Position numbers and translations under genes: made by a program. The notes beneath the pieces were generated by a model. The model saw only the letters and a program-made list of their open reading frames with translations, was not told the DNA's origin and ran no database searches. Of a stretch of 64,000 nucleotides of DNA, positions 35,295 to 43,466 are shown one piece after another (positions within the stretch are counted from its first letter, which is position 1; every line of letters begins with the position of its first letter). This DNA comes from Cladopsammia gracilis (lineage: Eukaryota; Cnidaria; Anthozoa; Scleractinia; Dendrophylliidae). The stretch is from positions 499,001-563,000 of the forward strand of contig JAJGOT010000257.1 of NCBI GenBank assembly GCA_022457155.1. Direction: 5' to 3'.

Positions 35295-38200
35295 TTAAAC
35301 GGTGAGATCTTCGTCGGGTCGAAGCCAACTGAAACCGTAAGGGAGAGTCTTGAACGTGAATTCGTCGCCGATGACGCGTTTGTCGTACACCACCCCCCAG
35401 AGTTTATCCCTGCGAACGGTAGTCAATGTCTTGGTGCGCTTGTCTCTCTTGATGAAGTGGGGGTTGGGTACGTTAACCGTGCGCGGTTTGGGGAGAGGCG
35501 ATTGCAGTTCGAGGAACAGCGTTTGTTTCATGGATTCAAAATGAAGGTGTTGTTGTCCGCGCACGTTGAGGGTGAACCCGCGAATTTTCTCTTCCGTCTT
35601 TCCCAAACGCGTCTTGTAGGCGTAATTTTTGGGACCGCAGGATACGAATTCCACGATGACGTCACGGTTTCCTTTCTTGTCGTCCAATTCGTCCGTCATC
35701 TCGCCGAGGAAATTGCCCAGAGGGATCTCGGGTTCGCCGGGTTTCCATTTGTAGACCACCGAATCCGTGTCGAAATACAGGGCATTGTCTCCCACGCGAT
35801 CCAGGTGATGGTAGAGACGTAACCGGGCCCAACAGGTGGTGAAGGCGGCCACGAAGACGTTGGTGGTTTGACCGCCGGGGACGTCGTCGTCGATTTTGTC
35901 GTAGGCGATCTCGAGGCACTCGTCGTTCAGGATGCGGAGATCGTGGATGACGATCGTCTCGTCTTTCATGAATTCGTACAGGGAGGCGAGCGCGGTGATT
36001 TGTTGGATTTTCCGCTTGTTTTCCCGCTCGCCGAATTTTCCCCAGAAGGAATTGAGGGCCAGCTTGCTGGTGGCTTTCTTCCCCTTGTTCGATTGCATGT
36101 TGTCCCGATTGAGTCGGATCCTTTCCCGTCCCCAATAATCATTCAGGAAGAACGTTTGCTGCTCCGGTGTTTTGAGACTGCCGTCGGCGTTCGGCGGCCA
36201 CCCGGAGGCTTCCGTTTTTCCTTTTAGCCACACGTTGACGTAGTCCTCGAACAGCCCGGTACGTCGCTGCGCGGGGGGAAAGTGGTACACTTCGTGAATT
36301 TGGAGAAGCCGGTACCCCTTCTCCACGGCTTTGACGAGCTCGGGGGTGCACCACGTCCCTCGGATGCTCCGTTGACTCGCCGTGTGTTCGCACACCCAGG
36401 TTCGTTCGGTCATCCGTTTGGGGATCTCTTCTTCCACGCAGGCTCGACACAGGGGAAACGTGATTTTGCCATGGCAACGGTACGGCAGCACGGGATGAAA
36501 CAACCCCTCGGGCGGTAAGACGGTGCAATCGGCGATGCCAAAGTATTGGGCAATGTCTTGCACCGGCTGGGTGACGACGACGGGGTGTCCGACGGGGTAT
36601 TGGTCGTACTTGTTGACGGTGGGGTACAGTGACGTCACATCCACGTACCGAATTTCTTCCCCTTGCGTTTCGTCGATCTCGTCCCATAACCGCACGGCAT
36701 TGGTGCGGCCCCCGAAGAAGGCGTCGCGTGGGTTCAGCGAAGGGACGGTGAACGGGCGCGACTCGAGAAAGGCGGCGACGTCGGGTCGTTGACGCAACTG
36801 CTCCCACTGACATTCCCAGACCACGACCACGCGGTACCCGCCGGCTTCCAATTGCCGCTGTTTTTGCATCGTGGCTTCGTACGTTTCCCACTTGGTGCGA
36901 TCGGGGTGGAGACGGGTGGTCTTGGTCATACTCCCCTGGAAACAGACGGGACATCCGTGCCACAAGCACCCGTGAAATTCGTACACGGTACGGGTCGTCT
37001 CGTTGAACCCGTCCACTTGATACCGACGGCCCCCGACTTGGAGAGTGCGTTCGCCCCCGTTGAACGCGTGCGCAATGACACCTTGAGTTTGTTGGGAATT
37101 CTGCCATTCCAACCACTGGTAGGCTTTCAGGGATTGGTGCCCTCTTTTCCCATTCCATCCGCAGGGGGGTTCCAAGGCCAGGGTGCGGGGACGTAAATGT
37201 TTCTTGCGGTAATACCGCATGCAGGCCGCGGCGATGGTCACGCATTTCTCCATGGGATTGAAATCTGCTTTGGCGGCAAATTCCCGTTGAAAGATTTCGC
37301 AGCCGGCTTTGAGCACTTGCACGTCCGATCGACAGTAGGCCAGCATTTCCTCGTGCAAATTGAACTCGAGATGTTGCACGGTCTTGTACCATTTGTCAAA
37401 GTCTTTTCGCACGCCCGGTTTCATGCCCTCGGGGTCGTAATAGCGCGCCTCGGGCCAAGGTCCCACGTAGTCTTGATGGGCCTCGGTGTTGAAAAAATGC
37501 GGGAAGAAACCTTTCTTGCTTTCCGTCAGATTGAACGTGGCGGCAAAGTCGGAGAGGGGATAGGGGAGGAAACACAGACTGTCCTTGAACGTCAACCGTC
37601 CGGCTCTCAGGCTCAAGATTTTCGATCCCACGCAAATTTGATCTTTGACCTCGATGCGATGGTCGTAGAGGTACTGGAGGATGAACATCCCATCGTAACC
37701 TTTGAAATTGTGAAAGATCACGATGACTTCCCGCGGTTCGCCCAGCACCTCCGTTTTGGTCAGCAGCCAATCGTAAAATTGCCCGGTGCAATCGCGACCG
37801 TAAAACACCAGGGCGGGCACGGTGTCGAGGTGATCCTCCCCTTTGGCGCAGATGAGGATGGGCACGTGCAATTGGTCGTCCTGCGTGCATTCGTAGTCCG
37901 CATACACGAAATAGGGCGGTAATCGGGGCCGAGTCTCCTCTTCCTCGTCTTCGTCTTCCCCCGACTCGGGCTCGTTGGCGGCTAGGAAACGGACGGCGTG
38001 GGCGGCGTGACGCGGGGCAGGTCTGGCGCGTTTGGCGGGAGGCGGTCCTGCTGCTGCTGCTTCCACCTCCTCCGGGTTTGGATCGTGCACCGGCTCGATG
38101 TAACAACGGTGGGTGGTGACATCCGCATAATCCTTGCAGGTCTTGCAAAAATATTCCTCGCACTTGTGGGGACGTTGACGTTTGCGCCGATTTTTCCACC

Positions 38201-39452
38201 AGTCGAGGGATTTGCAGCAATCCTCGCACGTTTGGAAATTGGCGCAGACGGAGTGTTCTGGGGTGTCGGCCCCTTGTCCGTTGGGCGAAAACACCCGGTG
38301 ATTCTCGTAGCAACGGTCTCCGTAAAAGTAGCGTCGACAGTCCGGGCACGGGCGTTGCGTCGGTCGCAGGGGTTTGCTATTGCCCGGGAGGAGTGCCAGG
38401 TAATCGCGGCAGTCTTTCTGTTTGCAGGCCACGCAACGTCGTTTCACGCAGGGATGATTCGCAAAATCCTCGTGGTCGTACCCCTTGTCGCACAAGTGGC
38501 AATAGTAGCTGCGTCCGAGAATGGCGGGGATGGAAGTCAAGCCGTAATAATGATCGTCGTGTTTCAAGAGAAACAGGTAACGTTGGTCGGCGCGTTTCTC
38601 GCCTCGTCCAAAGATGACTTGGTAACCCACATCGGCGCTGAGGACTTTGATGTAATAGTCCGGCAACACGATTTGGAATTGATGGAGGGCTCCCAACCCG
38701 CAAGGCCCTTCGGGAACGCGAGCCAAAGCGTGCAAAGCCTTGGCCAATCGGGTTTGACCTGGGCCACCTTGTTTCAAGGATGCGTAGCCAAGCTCCGGCG
38801 TCCGTCGACGCGGGGGAAGTTCGTCGGCCCACGCTTGCATGGTGACGAGAGCCCGAGCGCAGCACAACTCGTCCCGATTTTTGATTTTGACGACGCACCT
38901 TTTCTTTTCGAGAAAGGTCAGGATGGGTACGTTGCCCGGGATGGCTTCCTTTCGACGACCGCTGCCCCGTCCGGGATCCTTCACGGTGGTGATTTGCACT
39001 TTCAAGCGATCGTCCGCTTTGAATTGTTCGTTCGAGTTCAATTTCTCCGCCATTTTTTGCAAGAGGAGGGTCACCCGTTGACTCTGTTCGCGCCATTCCC
39101 GCACCGGCACGTGAAACGATTGAAAGGCGTGCAGAAAGCTGGGATGTTGCATGGTGAACAACACGTGATCGTCGTCGGTTAACTGTTCCTCCTCCAATTG
39201 GCGATCGATGGCCCGACGCAACGCCTGTTCGAGTTCGTAACCCACATCGTATTGTGGGGGTTGTAAGAGTTCCGTGCGAGCGTGGAGGGTGGCATCGAAC
39301 ACGCGACGACGTAACCCAAACCTTTGCACGCGTCGATCCGTGCCCGGGGTGAGTCGAAACTCGAAGAGGTGGCCCCGGTTGCTCTCTTCCGCGGCTTCCA
39401 TGGCCTCCAACAAGACGTCGTCGTCCAATTCTTCCTCCTCGAGGTCGGCCAT
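35295..39452 (-). CDS. polB: protein-primed family B DNA polymerase
   Basis: About 1385 codons from the ATG at 39452 (MADLEEEEL; an in-frame ATG six codons earlier overlaps the preceding gene). The N-terminal ~500 residues are cysteine rich, with a C2H2-like YYCHLCDKGYDHEDF and several C-x2-C pairs, and end in an acidic linker. The 3'-5' exonuclease boxes are YADYEC (about residue 520), FHNFKGYDGMF (about 585) and YCRSDVQVL (about 710). An endonuclease-like insert, FHGCLWHGCPVCF...VVVVWECQW (about 830-890), precedes the polymerase boxes DVTSLYP (about 945), KLALNSFWGKFGE (about 1135) and YFDTDSVVY (about 1230). It replicates the linear genome using a terminal protein primer. It is fully open and is the last gene of the leftward pair started at 39691. 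Confidence 0.96.
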   Translation of the reverse strand: MADLEEEELDDDVLLEAMEAAEESNRGHLFEFRLTPGTDRRVQRFGLRRRVFDATLHARTELLQPPQYDVGYELEQALRRAIDRQLEEEQLTDDDHVLFTMQHPSFLHAFQSFHVPVREWREQSQRVTLLLQKMAEKLNSNEQFKADDRLKVQITTVKDPGRGSGRRKEAIPGNVPILTFLEKKRCVVKIKNRDELCCARALVTMQAWADELPPRRRTPELGYASLKQGGPGQTRLAKALHALARVPEGPCGLGALHQFQIVLPDYYIKVLSADVGYQVIFGRGEKRADQRYLFLLKHDDHYYGLTSIPAILGRSYYCHLCDKGYDHEDFANHPCVKRRCVACKQKDCRDYLALLPGNSKPLRPTQRPCPDCRRYFYGDRCYENHRVFSPNGQGADTPEHSVCANFQTCEDCCKSLDWWKNRRKRQRPHKCEEYFCKTCKDYADVTTHRCYIEPVHDPNPEEVEAAAAGPPPAKRARPAPRHAAHAVRFLAANEPESGEDEDEEEETRPRLPPYFVYADYECTQDDQLHVPILICAKGEDHLDTVPALVFYGRDCTGQFYDWLLTKTEVLGEPREVIVIFHNFKGYDGMFILQYLYDHRIEVKDQICVGSKILSLRAGRLTFKDSLCFLPYPLSDFAATFNLTESKKGFFPHFFNTEAHQDYVGPWPEARYYDPEGMKPGVRKDFDKWYKTVQHLEFNLHEEMLAYCRSDVQVLKAGCEIFQREFAAKADFNPMEKCVTIAAACMRYYRKKHLRPRTLALEPPCGWNGKRGHQSLKAYQWLEWQNSQQTQGVIAHAFNGGERTLQVGGRRYQVDGFNETTRTVYEFHGCLWHGCPVCFQGSMTKTTRLHPDRTKWETYEATMQKQRQLEAGGYRVVVVWECQWEQLRQRPDVAAFLESRPFTVPSLNPRDAFFGGRTNAVRLWDEIDETQGEEIRYVDVTSLYPTVNKYDQYPVGHPVVVTQPVQDIAQYFGIADCTVLPPEGLFHPVLPYRCHGKITFPLCRACVEEEIPKRMTERTWVCEHTASQRSIRGTWCTPELVKAVEKGYRLLQIHEVYHFPPAQRRTGLFEDYVNVWLKGKTEASGWPPNADGSLKTPEQQTFFLNDYWGRERIRLNRDNMQSNKGKKATSKLALNSFWGKFGERENKRKIQQITALASLYEFMKDETIVIHDLRILNDECLEIAYDKIDDDVPGGQTTNVFVAAFTTCWARLRLYHHLDRVGDNALYFDTDSVVYKWKPGEPEIPLGNFLGEMTDELDDKKGNRDVIVEFVSCGPKNYAYKTRLGKTEEKIRGFTLNVRGQQHLHFESMKQTLFLELQSPLPKPRTVNVPNPHFIKRDKRTKTLTTVRRDKLWGVVYDKRVIGDEFTFKTLPYGFSWLRPDEDLTV

Positions 39453-39463
39453 TTTGAAGGGTT

Positions 39464-39691
39464 TTAACACTCGACGAAGAGGACTAGGAAAAACAACTTG
39501 TCCCGATCGGCGAGGTTGAACAGCGTTCTACAGCACCGACACAAATGGAGTTGCCGCGAGTTAAACCGTCGGCGTTTGGCTTCCTTGACGTCACGCACGA
39601 ATAGGGTGATGGTTTCCCCTCGATAGGTCTGCAATAGGGTCAATGGATCTCGGCCCCTGATGCGAGAGATGCGACAGTGAAAGCACTCCAT
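39464..39691 (-). CDS. small zinc-binding protein preceding PolB
   Basis: 75 codons from ATG at 39691. I chose this start because a TATAATAA box lies 36-43 nt upstream; the longer frame to 39760 would begin upstream of that box. Two pairs CFHC (residues 3-6) and CRCC (about 52-55) suggest one zinc site, separated by a basic stretch KEAKRRRFNSRQ. It ends just before the PolB ATG (stop at 39464, ATG at 39452; 7-nt overlap if the earlier polymerase Met is used). Being first in the polymerase message suggests an early regulatory or replication role. Family not recognised. Confidence 0.65.
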   Translation of the reverse strand: MECFHCRISRIRGRDPLTLLQTYRGETITLFVRDVKEAKRRRFNSRQLHLCRCCRTLFNLADRDKLFFLVLFVEC

Positions 39692-39723
39692 GCGAAAAAG
39701 GTCGTCGTCGAGCGGTACCCGCC

Positions 39724-39820
39724 CTCTTATTATACTCTCGAGGAAAAAATGACAATGCATGCTGGGGAAGGAACGAGGTACCCATGGGGGGGTATGGGTC
39801 TTGATTTTTCACTCGCCCCA
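39724..39820 (-). promoter_or_regulatory. left copy of the ~95-bp promoter module
   Basis: On the minus strand it reads 'gcgagtgaaaaatcaa', 'acccatacccccccatgggt', 'cgttccttcc', 'gcatgca' and 'TATAATAAGAG' in that order. The plus-strand stretch 54000-54092 is nearly identical in the same order. It drives the PolB unit leftward; a second TATA box on its far side faces right. Confidence 0.8.
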
Positions 39821-39848
39821 GACCCCGGCCGGGAGGTGCGCGGGGATC

Positions 39849-39856
39849 TATATAAA
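39849..39856 (+). promoter_or_regulatory. TATA box of the RING gene
   Basis: TATATAAA, 50 nt before the ATG at 39899. Confidence 0.75.
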
Positions 39857-39898
39857 GGTCGAGGGCTTGGCTTCAAACTCACACCAAAAACTGTCAAG

Positions 39899-40264
39899 AT
39901 GAATGCTGTCGATGAGCATGTGACCATTTTTCCTATCGAGATGAATGAAGAAGAGAGGAGAAGAAATGAGTGGGAAAAGAAGAAGAAGGAAGAGAAGGAG
40001 GAAGATCGAAAGTGTGTAATCTGTTTGGAAGAAAGAAAGTTGACCGTGCGAGAGTTTAGAAAGAGAGACGGGACGCTGGCCAGGCAGTTTGTCCGTGTGC
40101 GGGCCAACAAATTGTTTTGCTGCAGTGGCTGGTGCCACGACGCGTGTTTGATTCGCTGGGTGCAAGAGAATGGTCGCCTGATGCTTTTATTCAAGTGTCC
40201 CCACTGCAGATCACTGGGGTGTGATTTCGAGGAAATGGCAGCCTTCCGTGACGGTGAACTTTAA
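39899..40264 (+). CDS. RING-type zinc-finger protein
   Basis: 121 codons. The ATG at 39899 is preferred to an upstream in-frame start because the TATA box lies between them. The N-terminal 35 residues are a charged helix (Glu/Lys/Arg). The ring residues are C39 and C42 (CVICLEE), C74/C75, C79-H80 and C83 (CCSGWCHDACLIRWV), then C100 and C103 (FKCPHC), a C3HC4-like order with the IRW spacing of E3 ligases. Likely a ubiquitin ligase acting on host or viral targets, by analogy to small RING proteins of DNA viruses. Divergent from the PolB unit and sharing its promoter region, so probably early. Confidence 0.8.
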   Translation: MNAVDEHVTIFPIEMNEEERRRNEWEKKKKEEKEEDRKCVICLEERKLTVREFRKRDGTLARQFVRVRANKLFCCSGWCHDACLIRWVQENGRLMLLFKCPHCRSLGCDFEEMAAFRDGEL

Positions 40265-40457
40265 AAAAACAACAAAGACACTCAAAGAAACAGTTATTAA
40301 AAAAAGGAACATTTATTTTCAAGAAACATTTATTTTACAAAGAACATTTTAATTATTTTGTGAATCAAAAATAAACAAAGTTGTGGTTCAAACTGTCATT
40401 TGCAGTGTTCTCATTGTCTCATGGGGTGGGCGTCAATCGAAAATAATAATCAAAGTG
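40265..40457. terminator. convergent poly(A) region
   Basis: Plus-strand AATAAA at 40370-40375 serves the RING gene. TTTATT at 40312-40317 and 40329-40334 are AATAAA on the minus strand for the gene ending at 40458. AT-rich, unlike the coding parts. Confidence 0.7.
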
Positions 40458-41057
40458 TCAATGCAGTGATTGTAGACACCCCACGGTGCGTTCGAATAAT
40501 CCGGCGAGGGCCTCTTTCCATCGGGGGTAATTGTCCACATAGCGGGAACCCACAATGGCACTCTGGGTGTGTAAGAGCGGGAAATTGCCGTTCCCCATCG
40601 CGTGAAAAGTGCCGGTGCCATAGTTGTACTTGTACCATCGCGATTTCTCCAGGTCGTAGGCAAAGATCTGCCGATGCAATTGCTTGGCATATTCCACGGT
40701 CCACCCCGTCCCTCCTTTCATCTGTTTATGGTTGAAGGTAAAGAACCCAAACGCGTAGACGCTGCCGGCCCGTGCCGCAATGTGAAAGTTGCGTTTCAAA
40801 TATTCGGCCGTGATGGCGTTGGAAACCCCTTTTCCCAATCGAGTCTGCGCCGTGATAAAGTAACTGTCGGCTCGGTTCAATTCTTCTTCCGTCAAGGGCG
40901 TGATGGTTTGACGGCGAGGGTGATGGGGACCAATCACCACGTCCAAACGAGTCCCGAAATGGAGGGCTTGACGTTCCGCCTCGGCGTCCACGCCCGGTGC
41001 TCCACCCGTGATGATGGTGTAGTCGTTCAAAACGGGAATGTCCATGGCCATCGACAT
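40458..41057 (-). CDS. SLOG/DprA-like Rossmann-fold protein
   Basis: 199 codons from ATG at 41057; the long upstream extension overlaps the neighbouring gene and is not needed. Near the N-terminus YTIITGGAPGVDAEAER (about residues 13-29) follows a short strand, the 'GG..G.D..A' phosphate/nucleotide loop of SLOG proteins (DprA, LOG, DUF2493). It is followed by VVIGPHHPRR and a helix (PLTEEELNRADSYF). The C-terminal third is aromatic rich. SLOG domains bind nucleotide-derived ligands or nucleic acid; the role in a Polinton is unknown. The match rests on one motif and predicted order, so the family call is moderate. A TATA-like TAAATAAAAAG lies at 41121-41131. Confidence 0.5.
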   Translation of the reverse strand: MSMAMDIPVLNDYTIITGGAPGVDAEAERQALHFGTRLDVVIGPHHPRRQTITPLTEEELNRADSYFITAQTRLGKGVSNAITAEYLKRNFHIAARAGSVYAFGFFTFNHKQMKGGTGWTVEYAKQLHRQIFAYDLEKSRWYKYNYGTGTFHAMGNGNFPLLHTQSAIVGSRYVDNYPRWKEALAGLFERTVGCLQSLH

Positions 41058-41120
41058 GATGAGGAGCGCTCGTGAAAAGAAATCAACGCAAAAATGAGTC
41101 CGAGCCGGAGCAAGCGGGGT

Positions 41121-41131
41121 CTTTTTATTTA
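41121..41131 (-). promoter_or_regulatory. TATA-like box for the SLOG-like gene
   Basis: TAAATAAAAAG on the minus strand, about 65-74 nt before the ATG at 41057. It lies outside the upstream coding end (41129) by two bases of overlap, so stop and promoter coincide. Confidence 0.5.
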
Positions 41132-41716
41132 GACCGTCGTCGACTTTGTCCACACGGGACGGTTGGCGGACCAATGGAATCTGTACGTGGACTGATACGT
41201 CATCCCGCATTGTCGTCGCATCCAATCCACGAAATGATGGCATTCGACTTGCGGGCAATGATGACGTAGGGGGTCGGCGTGAAAACCGCAACCTTCCACG
41301 CGATCCAAGCGTTTCATTTTACGAAACGGGGGACACCCGTAAGTTTCGAGATCGAGGTGGGGGATGCCGAGTCGATCCAAGAGATCTTGTTCCACGTGCC
41401 CCCCTTTGAAGGCCACCGTATCTCGTTCGTCGGTGCGGAATCGTTCGTACAGAGCTCGAATTTGCACGTCCAAGAGCCGGTGGGGGTAAGGCGCGGCGGC
41501 GGGGGGTGGTTGAAAGTGGAGTCCGTGAATGTTACGCATGACCCAACGGGCGGTGATCTTTTCCTTGTCCGACAACTGAGCGTACTCGACGGGGAGATGG
41601 TAATGCACAACGCCCGAATGCTGTCGCGTCCAATCGCAGTACCCCATTTCGCGGCATAGAAAACATCCCTGGATTTGGAACCCTTCCAGGTCGATGCAAA
41701 CGCATACCTTCTCCAT
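41129..41716 (-). CDS. DEDD-exonuclease-like protein
   Basis: 195 codons, ATG at 41716. The N-terminus VCIDLEGFQIQGCFLCREMG has the Asp-x-Glu of an RNase H-fold motif I. Next come LYERFRTDERDTVAFKGG and DLLDRLGIPHLDLETYG, which fit motif II (Asp). A Cys/His-rich end (CGFHADPLRHHCP, ECHHFVDW) could supply motif III His/Asp or a zinc site. By family analogy a 3'-5' exonuclease or nuclease-fold protein; catalytic competence cannot be judged by eye. TATAAAAAA at 41764-41772 lies 48-56 nt upstream. Another view is a structural zinc protein. Confidence 0.5.
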   Translation of the reverse strand: MEKVCVCIDLEGFQIQGCFLCREMGYCDWTRQHSGVVHYHLPVEYAQLSDKEKITARWVMRNIHGLHFQPPPAAAPYPHRLLDVQIRALYERFRTDERDTVAFKGGHVEQDLLDRLGIPHLDLETYGCPPFRKMKRLDRVEGCGFHADPLRHHCPQVECHHFVDWMRRQCGMTYQSTYRFHWSANRPVWTKSTTV

Positions 41717-41763
41717 GTTGCTTGTTTTGTTCGTTTGAATAAGTGCGAGGGAAGGGGGTGTGG

Positions 41764-41772
41764 TTTTTTATA
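41764..41772 (-). promoter_or_regulatory. TATA box of the exonuclease-like gene
   Basis: TATAAAAAA on the minus strand, about 50 nt before the ATG. It faces away from the promoter of the GRF-finger gene. Confidence 0.7.
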
Positions 41773-41961
41773 GAGACTGGCAGGTGGGGTGGTGGTGGGA
41801 TTATGTTTTAGCCAATCAAACGAGGCCACGTCACGAGGACGTCCGCCAATCGGATACGACCACGTCACGCTACAGGGGGTCGTGGACTTGGCATTTAAGG
41901 CGTGACGCATTCTCTCTCGCCCTCTTTTTCGTTCCGGTTACTGTTGTCGAGAAGAAAAAAG

Positions 41962-43305
41962 ATGAGTATGAGTCGAGTACCCACGCAACCGACTCCTGTC
42001 GCTGCACCTAAAAAACGCAAAAACCCCACCGACTCCAATGCCAACCCAAAGAGGAAGAAAGTGAACAAGGAGAAACGTTTGAGCAAGAAAGAAATGGCGG
42101 CCTTGAATCTTCCCGTGGAGGTCTTACCACCACCGTTCCCCTCTGAAGAACAAGAAGACGATACTGTCACCATAACGGTACCACAATCCAAAGAGCTCGA
42201 GTCAGCCATGGAAGCCATCTTTGGGATTCAACCTACGAATGGTGACACTTCCACCGGGGAAATGGTCCTCAAGAGTATGGCCAAAATAAAGGCACTGGAG
42301 GATAGACTGAATGGGGGCCCCGAAAAGCAACCTCTCCAAGATCCCCCAGTTCCCGATTCGCCTCCCTTGTTGACCAAGGAAGAAGAGAACGAAGCGGATG
42401 CGTTTCTGGCGAGCCTTTGCAAAGACCCGGCTCTTTCCACCCTGGTGGACGCGGCCACGCAGACGGACCCTCCACCTCAGTCCCCTGTCGTCGTCACCGA
42501 TTTGTCGTGCCCCATTCACGAGTGGGAACCCTTGTGCCCGGGCAGTTGCGGGGATTTCTCTTACGAACGTTGCGGTCACGAGGGATGTCTGGTGTTCATT
42601 CCCACCCGGCATCTGGACACGATGTTGAAAGAATTGAAAGACCATCTTCACCCCGCCCTGAAAGCCCAGTGGTCTTCCTTGCGTTGCGACTGCGGGTTGA
42701 GACCGAGAATGAAACTGAGTTTGTCCCCCAAGAATTACCAAAAGGTGTTCCTGACCTGCGGCGTCAACCAGAAAGGCGTGGAACAGTTTGGTAAAGAACG
42801 CTGTGGGTATTTCCAGTGGATACATTGGAAACCCCGCGTCAGGAAAGAGGAGTACCACCCCGTGCGGTGGACCTCTTGGGAACCGCCCCAGGTCGACAAA
42901 GAAAGAGAGCCAGAAAGAGAGCCAGAGATTCCCCGGTGGAACAAGTTTTGGCGAGGAGGGTTCGTGGTGGCGGGAACGAAGAACACCATTGCCTATCCCG
43001 AAGAATTCAGAAATTTGAGTTCTCGCCCTTACTTGAAGGAGGCGTACGAGATGATGAAACAGTTTCCCCCCAAAATGAAAAAGATAATTTACGTGCAGGC
43101 CTTGTGGCGGTACCTGAAAGAGGAAGACCCTTCGTTGGAGATGTTGAGGGACGTGCAGTGGTTGAAAGACAAGTACGTGCCCGACGATTCTACCCCCACC
43201 TTTGACTATTGGATGCGTCGAGCTGCCGAGAGGTTGGCCAGAGCCGCGGAAGAGTCACCCCGTGGCAAGTACAAATACGTGTCAGACGGGATTGGATCGT
43301 TTTGA
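41962..43305 (+). CDS. GRF zinc-finger protein
   Basis: 447 codons. The ATG at 41962 (MSMSRVP) is preferred over an earlier in-frame codon because a TATA-like 'catttaagg' sits at about 41890. The first 50 residues are basic and Pro/Lys rich (nuclear-signal type); residues 50-180 are acidic and low complexity. A Cys/His cluster CPIHEWEPLCPGSCG...CGHEGC (about 182-210) is followed by LRCDCGLRPRMKLS...FLTCG...ERCGYFQWIHW (about 240-290), the zf-GRF pattern that binds single-stranded DNA or RNA in repair proteins. The C-terminal 150 residues are helical with no known domain. Possibly a replication or genome-coating factor. Poly(A)-like ATTAAA follows near 43348. Confidence 0.75.
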   Translation: MSMSRVPTQPTPVAAPKKRKNPTDSNANPKRKKVNKEKRLSKKEMAALNLPVEVLPPPFPSEEQEDDTVTITVPQSKELESAMEAIFGIQPTNGDTSTGEMVLKSMAKIKALEDRLNGGPEKQPLQDPPVPDSPPLLTKEEENEADAFLASLCKDPALSTLVDAATQTDPPPQSPVVVTDLSCPIHEWEPLCPGSCGDFSYERCGHEGCLVFIPTRHLDTMLKELKDHLHPALKAQWSSLRCDCGLRPRMKLSLSPKNYQKVFLTCGVNQKGVEQFGKERCGYFQWIHWKPRVRKEEYHPVRWTSWEPPQVDKEREPEREPEIPRWNKFWRGGFVVAGTKNTIAYPEEFRNLSSRPYLKEAYEMMKQFPPKMKKIIYVQALWRYLKEEDPSLEMLRDVQWLKDKYVPDDSTPTFDYWMRRAAERLARAAEESPRGKYKYVSDGIGSF

Positions 43306-43466
43306 ACATTGCTTTTTCTACATGTAAAAATATTATCTTGTTTGGTTGATTAAAAAAACATGTTGTTGTCTCGAACATTCACGGTGTGGCTGTCGTTTGT
43401 TAACGATAAAAGTCCCCTTCCCTCCCTCTTTTGTTACGAGTGCCTCGGATCCCATCGGCGAACGAC

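Noticed and set aside
36139..38349. Long Arg/Ser/Pro-rich open frames antisense or alternate to the polymerase gene
   Set aside because: They lie wholly within PolB in other frames, have the composition expected from GC-rich codon shadows, and lack domains or promoters.
39677..39898. Longer N-terminus for the RING protein
   Set aside because: It would start upstream of the TATATAAA box and run through the promoter module shared with the right end.
41058..41291. N-terminal extension of the SLOG-like protein
   Set aside because: It overlaps the end of the neighbouring exonuclease-like gene and the TATA-like box, and adds no domain.
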